Assembly: GCF_910592395.1 (NCBI RefSeq)
Contig: NC_088311.1
Location: 21,672,646 to 21,732,645 of the forward strand
Origin: Lineus longissimus
Taxonomy: Eukaryota; Nemertea; Pilidiophora; Heteronemertea; Lineidae
DNA: 60,000 nt
Direction of reading: 5' to 3'
The notes beneath the pieces are model-generated. The model ran no database searches, was not told where the DNA came from, and was given only the letters and a program-made list of their open reading frames with translations. Below, one piece after another: positions 45,901 to 55,500 of this stretch. Both the position numbers and the translations under genes were made by a program. Each line of letters begins with the position of its first letter. The first letter of the stretch is position 1.

Positions 45901-48900
45901 ATAGCCATACAATTTATACCGTTTATCTTGATCTCAAAGTCGTAATTACCCATCACCCACTACATCCAGGACAATTTTACATTCCCCTCACCACATAAAG
46001 TAGAAGGGTAGGCCAATCAGAATATCATTATCTATAAAGACATACATCTACTGTCTGTAAAACTTAGAGAACCTATGCACCATCCTTGCAGTTGCAGTTA
46101 AGTTAAGGGGATGTTATGTCCCAGGGCCAACAGGTGACAACATTTTAAACGTGATCCAAATGCAGAGTCGTTTATCCCAGTTTATCCTCCCAATGAGGTG
46201 GGTCGATGGTAGCCCCAGTAGTTTCTATTTCCTTCTGAATGTTGTTTCAAATTTTGGGCTAGGAATGGAAGGAATGGTAGGAAAGTGGTCAGACAGAGGA
46301 TTTTTTGAAAATTTGTTAGCCTTGCAACAGGACACGACGTGAGGCTAACATCTGAGATAATGCACAAACCTCCACTCACTGGCACAATGAAACCATCCTC
46401 CAAACCAAATTCCAAAAGAGTGTCTTTTCAAATAGAATCTGATACTGGCCCATTAAAGACAAAAGAAAGATTTCTCCAAGAAATGTAGGGATGATTAGTT
46501 CGGGAAATTCGTAATGTTCACAGCCAAAAACCAAAAGTTAAGATAAAGTATTACATGAAAACACAATGGGGAAGCTGCAATTTGCCACCGATAGGAAACA
46601 CTGCGAGTCTTCGCAATACTTCACGGGACGACTTACGAAACTGGGCATCAACGTGTCATCCTTTCGACGTCATTTTTTTTACAAACCACTGGAGGTTAGA
46701 CATCCTCATTCATCTTGATGCCGCGATACAGACCACCAAAATGGATGCCATCTCCTCCAAAGGTAAGCAAAAGTACAAATGCTCCGAAAACTGACTGTGG
46801 ATTGCAGATTCCCCATTAGAATCGTAATTGTTTTATACCTAGCGCCCGAGATGCTTTGACGTGTATTTTACCCGTCACCGTCCTCAGCAACGAATAAGCT
46901 GTTAGAGTAAACGAATAATCGGCCGCCTTATGAAAATCGTTGTTGATTTCAAAAGAGCAGGAATCGAAGTCCCCTTCTGGCGAGGTCAAATTGGTACTGA
47001 TGTAACTACAATGAAATGGGACACACTGAAGGTTAAGTGAGGGAGAAGGATGCGAGTGTCTGGTCGCACCGAACCAGGGACACATTTGGAGACAATGGTA
47101 CAGCTGGGAAGGGCAGCGTGGCTAGCTCGTTGATCTGTTAAAACTATCAATCTGACAAGCATAAGAATTAGAAAGCAGAATTTGTAACAAGCATTGAAGT
47201 CGTACAGGGACACGTTGCGAAGGCATGCCTCAGTCCACATATCAAGTTATGCAAAATGATGCAAAAACTTTGTTTTGTGTATATTGTCAGTACATGACGA
47301 AAATAGTGATGAGTTTTCCAGTGCAAAGACCTTGACCGACTACTAGCACACACAGTATTATCATGTATTTATTTCTGACCATTCATCACTATTGATAGGA
47401 GGCACACCAACAATATATTCCTGAAAAGTTTGAACGTGTAAAAAAATTGGATATGGTAATATGTATGATGGATATAATGCAACCAAACAAAACAAAGCAA
47501 AATACAAACACATGGGGAAGGGAATTAATGCCCAACCCATCAATTACTCTCCTCTGATCAGTGATCAATTTTTCAAAATGCACCATTTCGTTCCATTTTT
47601 GTCATGATAACAGATGTATACCTGTAGTCCACGACGATACACAGACAGGGAAGGTGAAGAGACAATGTCTTAAATGAATCGGGCGTGGCACAACAAAAAC
47701 ATCTAGATTTAGGGAGACTTTCCAGGATATAGGATTTTGCAGGGCATATGCAGGTTGATGTTATTTTTGAAAAGCAGAAAGGAAGATCGGTACATTTTCC
47801 ACGTGAAAAACATGGTCGAGACCAGCAAGCCCAGCCAGGATTTTTTTCATGGGGAGAATGAAAAGAAAAGGATTTAAAAAAATTTTTTTTTAGAAAATGA
47901 CCCCTCCTAAATCTTTTTTGGCTCCTGAAAACACTAATATCTACTCTTTGGTATCTTAAAATGCCACTCTAGACTTGGACATAAGTTTTAATCAGGATGA
48001 TGGGGGAGGGGGATATACCCCCATGCCCCCGTCACCCGTTCCCCACGCAGGCAGAAACCCTGCAAGGGGAAAGCTGGGGTATGGATTGTTTACCTACTAC
48101 AGCTTCCGCTTAAAAAGCAAGCGTCTACTAATTACGCAAACCTGGAAAGCTGTTTAGAATGTGTTTTCATCTACCGGTAGTTTAGACATGATTCTTTCAT
48201 TCTGAAGCAAAAGTTATTTCATGTTTTTTCTGATACGCATTTTAGGCCATCGGAAAATGGTGCAAGGCATTAAAGGGTTAATGTACACATATTAGAGGTA
48301 AGGTTAAATTGTGCATCGTCATGACCAAAGCCACTAGTTTCTGGTACCTATGTCAGCGGTGTCGAATCGAAAATCTCTCCCATCTGTTCCGATTGAATTA
48401 TTGGCAATGAGGTAGATGTGGAAAACGCGTTGGTCGAACTGGTTATTTTGCCACAGACAGTAGCAGGTGTTGGCCAAGATATTGAGGCTCGGGCACTGGC
48501 TACCTTTGCGGGCTAATTGGGGGATAGTAGTTTTATTTGGCCAAACATGATCGCTGGAATGAGGAAGTGTATAAAAACATAAAGTAACAAAACGAAAACG
48601 TGTAATAATCAATTGATAAACTCAAAATGTGCGGAAGAAATTAAGATATTAATCAACGTGTACGTGAGGACTTTCAGATGCAAAAGCTTCCCAGAGGAAT
48701 TCTGAAAAAAGTGATATGGTGAGGCATAGTTGATGTTCGGATCTGAATGCAGAACTGTTACACTGCAAAACTACAAGATCCTGTGTAGTAAATTATGTAT
48801 CAAGATTCAATTTTTATGAAAAACCATACAGTCACTGCAGAAACATTTTGTGGCTTTCACATCTGAACTCTTCAAATATTAAAACTATTCTCAAGCAAAC

Positions 48901-51900
48901 TTCGAGTGAAAACAAATGGGATATAAACGGGACATGCAAACTCAATGAACATCTGTTAAGTGTAAAACATGCATCCTGGAAATTTAAAACGCATGCAAGT
49001 TTGAAACAGTAACATGACAAATTGGTGATATCGCCTGAACCCTGTACCCAGGCTGTAAAGACCGTCGAGCGTCATAAGTTTAAAGCCTATAATGGATGTC
49101 GCTGTTATATGTGGATATCATATGATGCCAGTTTACCCCCATAAACAAAAGTTCAGCTATTACGGCTACATTTACAAATGCCCTCTCCCCATTAAATGTG
49201 TACGTACTAAATGAACAACCCCTGTTAGCATAAGTCAGAACAAGTAAATAACAATGTAACTCAGAGCCAACACTTCTATATTGATCTTCAAACAAGATTC
49301 CTTCGAGAAATTGACCCAGCTGGCGGATTAAATGTACCATTATAAGGTATGTAGGTCAGACAATCGACAAGCCAAGGTCTGCACTGTCTGGCATGACCCA
49401 GATATTGCAGCCAGCTGTCAGCAAGCACTGAATTGATCGAGGGCCTACCTGCGTCAATCCTATTGATTGTTCCGACAATGTACACCGCAGTTGATACCTT
49501 GCCAAGAGACAACAACAATGCAGTTCATAGAAATCGCAATCGAATGCAGCTGAATTTTGAAACCCCCAAGTGAAATTTTCACAGTGCCTATGCACTGTGA
49601 TATTTAGTGTTACAAGCGATGCCTCAAAAACTTGATGAAGAATGAGTTGACCAGCTCCTGACCTGGCTTCCCCATTTCAAACAACACCCACCCAGGATAC
49701 CAGTAAGAAAACTAGATTTTGTGTCATTTTTTTCAAAGATGTCTCTCTCTTCGGAGGCCCTTACCTGCCAGACAATGGTACAGAGTAGTCGAAAAATCCC
49801 TCACTTTAATGTTAAAGGGGGACTATAGGGAGGAGGCAGGTGGCTAGATTAATGTTCAATAGCCCAATAGATATCTCTCCTATTTTGCTGTACATCAGCA
49901 TTTCATGCTAGACACAGGTCAAACCAAGCCCAGCTCACTTAGTCATGTTCGTGTGCATATTTAGTCACCAGAGAATACCAATTGGACCCCCTGGTAGTTC
50001 CAGCCTAAAGTGTTGCATTTTCTCACCCCTCTTACTCTCAGACAATTTGTTTCATTTACTTGTAAGTGTTGCATTTTCTAACCCCTCACAACCCCCGACA
50101 ATTTTTTTCCATTTACTTGTAAGTTTTCCCAAAAAGTGTTTGACTTGCACTCTGGAAACTGCGAAGAAAAACGTGAAAACCTACCACTGGTTTTTTGGAC
50201 ACTGCCTGAATTTTGAAGAAAAAAGCAATTTGGCAGGGAAATGGCTGACCCCTGCCCTGCAGCTAGATGAAAAAGTTATATCCCTCATTGCATCGAACAA
50301 TTTTGAGATAATCCCTTACCCCTTCACACACCGTCCATAGCTTTCATGCCAGTGGAGTAGGTCGAGGACAGATTCAGCCCCCTTAATAACTGAAGAGTGA
50401 CAAGGGTGTGATTAGAATTTTCTCGACAGGAAATAGATGCTTCCTTAGGTTTAAATTCAACTTATGTTTTTCCATACAAGAAGAACACTGGAAAGTTCTT
50501 CTGTTAATTACCACAGGCGCAGATTCGTACATTAATAGCCAATGGGGAAAGGTTTGACACCTTGTTTTTATAACTGGAAATAGTGTTTTCATATCGTTCA
50601 GGTGATTACCGAAGTTGAACTCAAAAATGTGACAAAAGTTCTTTCACTGTGACAACTTAAGAGGGTCGACTATGACACCAGCTGCTTATGGCTGTGTAAC
50701 ATTACATATTACAGTTTAGTGACAAGAGTTCAGCCCAGTACCTCTGGCCAGATCTGAAAAACACTTTTAATCTGATTATATGAAGATGAAACCTCAACTG
50801 AAGCATGAAACTTCACGGCCAAACTACACATATCTACATGGACCAAACCCCCTGTTCCAACGGGTTATCCATGCCCTAAAGGCTTCAATAGAGGAAGAAA
50901 AAAAGTACCGGAGAGTAGCTAACTTATCAGTACTGACTGTTAGCTCCAGTAGTATTTTGGGCGTTATAACGAAAGACCTTATGCAGATCTCATCTCAAAG
51001 TTTTTCTGAGGGGGTTTGGCCATAAATTGTGAGAAAGGCGCGTATCACATCTCTATCCAGTGGCTGCATTGAAATCTGTCAAGTTCCTTCAAGCTAAAAG
51101 TCAGAAAGACTGAGCAAAATATTAGAAAAATCCTACAAAAAGAGTTCTGAGCTACTGAAATTCGAAACAAGCTTTATATGCTACACATGTAAAATAGCAT
51201 TCATAAGATAGAACAAATTTAGAGGTGACCTTGTATACTACATTTTCAAGGTAATAGTAATAGTAAACTTTAATTATCAAGTTGAATCATTAGTCTCATA
51301 ATATTACAGTGAGATAAGAAAATGATTGACGACCACAACCTGATACAACCATTACTTGAAAAAGTTATCTTTTAGTTTTACCAAATAAAGAACTCCCACA
51401 ATCACATAACGTTCTCACCATGTGAGGATTTAACCCTTCAGGTTGTGATGAAAGTTCTGCCCACTTTCTTACACTAATGAACAAATATACTTACTCCAAA
51501 ATGTACGTAACATTCCAATAGACTTTAGTCGGTCCGAATTTATCGTATCTTGAGCAGTCCCATGAGCACTTCATGGAGTCCCAATTCGGAGACCGGCAGT
51601 CTAACCTTGTAGGAATCTTAGGAGGATCTGGAATGGGGAACAAAGAGTTGATATGTTGAACACAGACAACCTCATTCTACATGTTCATGGAAAAGAGATG
51701 GCATGCTGACGAAGAGTAAGATATCTACTAACCTTAACCATAAAGAATAATACTACCTCAAATTACGGCATTCTAAATGTTCACTTCTCTCAAAAAGCTA
51801 GAAGTTGGCTGCCATTGTCCACAGCAGGACCCCATGACCCCTTCCCCTGCATGGAACCTCTTTCTTGCCGGTCACATAGACCTGACCAGATGTTTTATCA

Positions 51901-52513
51901 TCACGGCCTCTTGTCCAGATAGCAATGTCGCTCACTAGTTACTTACAACCAATGGAAACCCTCGTCGAGTCTAACCAAATGGATTTGGTCAAATCACTTT
52001 CACTCCTCCGTATATAACAATGGTACTTCCCCATATCCGACATCTGAACACTTGGGTTGTAATACTCCATTATCGTCGATGACAATGGCGTCAGGCGAAC
52101 ATTCCCATCATTCCTGACTAGAACGGATTGATCGGCTTTATTTCCGCGTTGGATGAATTTGATGAACACATTGGAGACGTTACAACTCACGTTCTCATCG
52201 AAGCGATTACAGAACATTGTGCAGTTCAAACGAAAAGGCTGACCAACCTCTAGAAAAGGATCCGACGGGGTGAGTTCTGAAAAAGTTTATAAAATTTTGA
52301 ACTCAAGTGGCAACATTCTGTTACACAAATCTGGTCAGTTGTGATTTGTCTTGCAGGTGAACCATATTTTGAAAGATCCTAGAACCTAGTTAGCAAGCTT
52401 ATATGTTTTGGGTGATACTTACTTCCCCAACCAATGGATTGGAGTTCACTCTCGACCCCCTTGCCGAAACTGACTACAAAGGCAAGGAGGAAAAAGGTTG
52501 GTAGTTTCATCAT
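38391..52513 (-). CDS. gp130-like type I cytokine receptor B (16 coding exons)
   Basis: Paralogue of gene A with the same predicted role: cell-surface cytokine binding and JAK/STAT signalling. Coding exons in transcript order: 52423-52513, 51947-52276, 51495-51627, 48348-48553, 45126-45274, 44728-44884, 44228-44328, 43534-43774, 42873-43033, 42298-42466, 41884-42042, 41573-41725, 41341-41428, 40824-40887, 40187-40300, 38391-39911. Lengths sum to 3837 nt, exactly 1278 codons plus stop, and every junction agrees in phase. Introns are GT-AG except one GC-AG after 44228. Layout: signal peptide 1-22, Ig-like 31-140, cytokine-binding module 141-355, FN3 356-469, 470-579 and 580-683, transmembrane about 687-708, tail to 1278. 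A phase-equivalent extra exon at 46839-47005 could replace exon 4. A noncoding exon must lie upstream of 52583. Confidence 0.92.
39861..39878 (-). other. DSGxxS degron-like motif, gene B tail
   Basis: Encodes DSGTGS, an exact DSGxxS beta-TrCP-type phosphodegron pattern, at the start of the last exon. Counterpart of DSGHHS in gene A, though at a different place in the tail. Confidence 0.5.
40187..40887 (-). CDS. Gene B exons 14-15: juxtamembrane segment with box 1-like motif
   Basis: Exon 14 (40824-40887) encodes YYRKLVDTPISINVPRGNGL. I-x-I-N-V-P resembles the JAK-binding box 1 of gp130-family receptors. Exon 15 (40187-40300) encodes FDYRHEDVEEFVIDAEGEEA then a serine-rich end. The acidic hydrophobic stretch is where box 2 is expected. 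Confidence 0.82.
40330..40500 (+). mobile_element. tRNA-derived SINE fragment in intron 14 of gene B
   Basis: ATGGCCTAGTGGGAAGGATG and TCCGCCTTGCGAGCGGAAG resemble the A-box and anticodon stem-loop of a tRNA-like SINE head. The B box is not preserved, so it is not a tRNA gene. Confidence 0.5.
41341..41428 (-). CDS. Gene B exon 13: transmembrane segment
   Basis: An 88-nt exon (phases 1 to 2) encoding PITMIIIGIVVAVTVLVIIF then VIFCSCR: a hydrophobic helix with a stop-transfer arginine. In gene A the same segment is part of the preceding FN3 exon. Confidence 0.88.
41573..42042 (-). CDS. Gene B exons 11-12: third FN3 domain
   Basis: Exon 11 (41884-42042) encodes LLNAPELEIMEPEVQEEKSL and VKWESMPCTKNGMVIHYDII. 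Exon 12 (41573-41725) encodes FTIPNLKLGTQYGITLIAVG. Phases 1-1-1 match gene A exons 11-12. Confidence 0.87.
42298..43033 (-). CDS. Gene B exons 9-10: second FN3 domain
   Basis: Exon 9 (42873-43033) encodes PAPPEDFHAEIYQTTSNDTA through YTLFYRYCNNVNCT with several N-glycosylation sequons. Exon 10 (42298-42466) encodes GGLQWEKFDAATDNYNLTII through WVTCLYDYNK and stays open in the frame that is broken in gene A exon 10. Confidence 0.88.
43060..43240 (+). mobile_element. tRNA-derived SINE in intron 8 of gene B
   Basis: GGTTGCACAGAGGAAGAGTG and CATGGGTTCGAGACTCGGGC form a tRNA-like A/B-box pair. The body GCTGGGGAATGAACGTGAAA is shared with the SINE near 7716, so both belong to one family. Confidence 0.65.
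43534..44328 (-). CDS. Gene B exons 7-8: first membrane-proximal FN3 domain
   Basis: Exon 7 (44228-44328) encodes PGRNPETTTGGFTWETRTAR to VLYYQ and is followed by a GC donor (CAG|gcaagt). Exon 8 (43534-43774) encodes DIPPQYAHGAISDVEASFQK, cysteines in ACNHQRRECYL and YSITIEAKTMMGYG, an FN3 late strand. Both match gene A exons 7-8. Confidence 0.87.
44380..44640 (-). mobile_element. tRNA-like SINE remnant in intron 6 of gene B
   Basis: On the minus strand GTCTGCCTAACAAGTGGCAG is followed by GTCCCGGGTTCGAGTCCCAG, an anticodon arm and B box of valine-tRNA type. The 5' half does not fold as a tRNA, so this is a SINE or pseudogene, not a functional tRNA. Confidence 0.55.
44728..45274 (-). CDS. Gene B exons 5-6: C-terminal domain of cytokine-binding module
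   Basis: Exon 5 (45126-45274) encodes VPGQVRDLDVVEATNSSLTL and QWVNPKNLEP. Exon 6 (44728-44884) encodes CRTCKLVVKDLVPYTGYTFR and ends with FWSNYTFVSAMT, the WSXWS-box position with Y-T in place of W-S, as in gene A (YWSNFT). A phase 0 intron splits the domain. Confidence 0.88.
45275..46838. other. Intron downstream of exon 4' in gene B
   Basis: AT-rich intron sequence. I see no further exon or named repeat. Confidence 0.4.
46839..47005 (-). CDS. Gene B exon 4': candidate mutually exclusive exon
   Basis: Open frame of 167 nt with acceptor cattgtag before 47005 and donor CTAG|gtataa after 46839. It encodes YISTNLTSPEGDFDSCSFEI then YSFTLTAYSLLRTVTGKIHV. The pattern (a cysteine, then a Y-x-F-x-L-x-A-Y strand, then a G-K-x-H-V strand) is the second half of a cytokine-receptor/FN3 domain. 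Its phases are 2 to 1, identical to exon 4, and both complete the exon 3 codon to aspartate. Including both exons would break the frame, so it would have to replace exon 4. It lacks the C-x-C-x-W of exon 4. An exon remnant is the alternative. Confidence 0.55.
47006..48347. other. Intron between exon 4 and exon 4' of gene B
   Basis: No supported exon. A cttttcag|GAATATATTG acceptor near 47420 opens a frame that stops after 19 residues and is in the wrong phase, so I do not call it. Confidence 0.4.
48348..51627 (-). CDS. Gene B exons 3-4: N-terminal domain of cytokine-binding module
   Basis: Exon 3 (51495-51627) encodes RLDCRSPNWDSMKCSWDC and VYWNVTYIL, closely matching gene A exon 3 and the conserved cysteine pattern of class I receptors. 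Exon 4 (48348-48553, phases 2 to 1) encodes QCPSLNILANTCYCLW and VFHIYLIANNSIG. The 2.9 kb intron between them contains no other recognised exon. Confidence 0.87.
48554..51494. other. Intron 3 of gene B
   Basis: 2.9 kb intron without a supported exon. A short direct repeat (GTGTTGCATTTTCTMACCCCTC) occurs twice near 50010-50100. Confidence 0.4.
51947..52276 (-). CDS. Gene B exon 2: Ig-like domain
   Basis: A phase 1-1 exon of 110 codons. FRLNCTMFC holds the first Ig cysteine, and MSDMGKYHCYIRR is a textbook D-x-G-x-Y-x-C second cysteine. An NVS sequon is present. Counterpart of gene A exon 2. Confidence 0.87.
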
Positions 52514-52583
52514 GTGCTGTCGTTCGTACACTCACAGGAGCAAACCACCACCTCAGGGGTGGTAGTCACATAACGCTCACGAC
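52423..52583 (-). CDS. Gene B exon 1: 5' UTR tail, start codon, signal peptide
   Basis: A strong acceptor (tttcgtttcag) ends at 52584, so this exon begins at 52583 with 70 nt of 5' UTR after an upstream noncoding exon. The ATG at 52513 opens MMKLPTFFLLAFVVSFGKGV, a standard signal peptide. The exon ends GGA A|gtaagt in phase 1. A start-stop ATGTGA sits in the leader at 52566-52571. Confidence 0.82.
52566..52571 (-). promoter_or_regulatory. Start-stop minimal upstream ORF (ATGTGA)
   Basis: In the predicted 5' UTR of gene B, an ATG immediately followed by TGA lies about 53 nt before the main start codon. Start-stop elements are known to hold ribosomes and lower downstream translation. Relevance depends on the exon boundary at 52583 being right. 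Confidence 0.45.
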
Positions 52584-55500
52584 CTGAAACGAAAAAGAGG
52601 TGAGAATTTAAGACACACTTTTATGTAAAACCGGCATGTGAGAACTTACAGACGTTTAGAAAATTCTTTGGAAGTATTCCAGAAAATGTATCGATGAGAA
52701 GCTAGAAGTAAAAAGAACATACTTGACCCCCTTGGCTATGTGGATCATAAATTAAAATTTTGGTGTGATACTCTCTGGAAGGGGTACGAGGTCAAGACTT
52801 TCAAAGATGTTTCATAATTGCATTTTCATGTTGTTGTCAAAAACAACCTTAATTACAGGGGGTCATTATCAACTCCGGCATAGGGGGTCTGACCCGCCGA
52901 GAAACAATGTGAGGGGGGCACAGTCAATAATCAGCTAAATGTCAGCCAAATCCAGGGGGTCACCAATCCACAACCTCTTGACTCCCTACTGCAAAGCAAG
53001 CTGAGCGATTGAAACGCTATATTGCCAGTGAGGTACATGACGTGTACATCATGAAAAAAAGTTATCATTTTGACAATGTTAGTGTCAGGCTGGTGGACAT
53101 TTAAACAGCACGTGAACTTTCTTTGTCAAGGTTGGCCAACACAAACAGGGCGTTGACAATGCAAATAGCCAGCCACATGTACATGGACATATTTCGTATA
53201 TTGACTGATCATCTAACTGCGCACTCCTGCATCTTCTGTGAATCCACCTCGCAGGTCCGAGGCTACTACACAAATGTCGACAAATTGAATGACCCGACCG
53301 TCTCATTGATTTCTTCTCCAGCGTTGAAGAGTTACGACCCCTGCTTACTCATAGCCTGTGATTTACGAACGAGGCAACAGGCCAAATCTAGGCGGTGGAA
53401 TAAACACCGCATACACACACCACTGAGACTACCTTGTATTACCGGAATGAGACGACACAACATTTGAATAGTCATGAGGTTGGACGGAACCAGATTTCAA
53501 TTAGGGAGAGCGTCGTTTTTAGCTGTGGGAATTGTACTTAAACTTGTATTTAAAAATTAGTCCTTGGGGTTTTTATCCAGAGATCAATCTGAACCAAAGA
53601 GTTCAAAGAATTTTTTAAAGAAAATTGATTCTGTACTGGCACTGCAGCAGACTCCATCATCACTGGATGATAAGATCAGGTTTAACTGATGCCACTTAAC
53701 TTTTGTGATACTGGTATTGTAAGAATCAGTTATGTACCAAGAAAACAAGACATATCTTGATTGAATATTCAACTGAAAGTGTCAAAATGAATTAGATCGC
53801 TTTGATGGTTCTTGGGAAGCGATACAGACATAATCAAGCTCTGTACCAATTGCATTTCCTGTTTCATATGTTGAATTTTATAATCAACACAGATCAATTC
53901 AGGTTTTCAGCCAGGGTTTTAGAATATCTCGCTCAGACAGGATGCATGGGTAGGCAGCTTGGTGCCTCTGGGTAGCTTGGCGTCACCCTGGCAGCCCCTG
54001 GTTCAATTTGGCAGCCCTAAGTTGCTTCCATTGAAATGAAGGCCTAGTACTCCACCAGTTCCCATTTGAACACAAAATTACTTTTCTACTTGATGTTGTT
54101 CATGCATAACTTATCTGAGGCTAGATTAGCCTAGAGAGATGGTTGGCCTTCACCTGCATAAGTGGGAAACATTTCTATGTGTTTGCAGTTAATTCCACAA
54201 GGTGACTTTGTAGCCTGCACAGACCCTATAGGTCTAGGAGGGCTCTTCCTGAAAAAATATTTAAGTCATTCAGTTAAGTCAGGCACGACAATCATTGTTC
54301 TGCCCTCCAACATGGCTGATATGAAAGCACTCTATATTTGCTTAAGTCGGACCTATGTCAAGGCCATATCCCCCAGAATAGAAGACATTACCACAGAACT
54401 GCATAACTTTAAACACCATTTGTGGTTGATAAGATCACCAGTCCTGTTTCAGAAGGCCATACTCACAGAATAAGAATTCCTTCGGAAATAACTTTTTAAT
54501 CCTAAAAAGAGATAAAATGGAGAAGAAATGAAAATCTGATGGCAAATATATTGCTCATTTACTGTCGTCATTGCAGGCAGTTTTGCCCCCAGGCAAGAGG
54601 TCTTTTTGTTGCACGTTGCACTGACAAAAAATTGCTTCTATGAGCTGTTCTTCACAACCACCTGCACAGACGCAAACTTTATTGAAGCCAACCTCGAATG
54701 TGATACAAATCCTTCACCTCAAATGCCCGTAACATTACTTACAAGAATGAGTCATAATCATATTCTTTGAGCGAGGGCAAGGTTTGAAAAGAGATTCAAG
54801 CAAGTAACAATCAACAGGTTGTCATTGGATCCACAGACCCACGCATGTGTTCTTGTCAAACATACATGTGAAAGAAGTAGAATGTATGTGTAGATTTTTA
54901 ATTATGACAAGCCATTACTCCCGAAAAAAGGTGAAATCTTGTCCAAACTTTTAATTGAACTACTCAATGCTTACTTCCTTTGTTGATTTACACTAGAAGT
55001 GACTGTACATTCAACCACTCTTCGTACAACGGAATCTCCCTGATGACTACAAGTCAATGTACATGGTATGTAAGGCATACATGGCAATAGGTGACGAAAT
55101 CACTTACAGTGCAAAGGTCTTCGTAGTCGAAGTCAAAGATGCCAAAAAATGAGCCTTCTCAGTACCGCAGTAGCATCAATGCCAGGTTTAGAATTTGAAA
55201 CTTGAATAAGGATATTCCAATTTTGTACTCGGTCCAGTATGAATTTACTTGCTGTTTCTGCGGAGTACTTTCAAATCAAACAGGCCAGATATTGATATGT
55301 GATAAAATATACACCACTGAACCTAGACTTTGGGCCTGGCTACTGGGAACTGTCCATCATTTATGTCTGTGTCAACATACCAAAATTAAAATATACAATA
55401 CTGTAGGCATAACCCAAAAGCACACAAATGATAAGTGTGTTGACAGGTTTACGCCTGGCCAATGGGCGCCTCCAACTGCCTATTTTACCTGTAAGTCAAC

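Noticed and set aside
47361-47430. Possible extra gene B exon with EWSEINT
   Set aside because: Stops after 19 residues and has phase 0, incompatible with the neighbouring exons; the WS similarity is too short.
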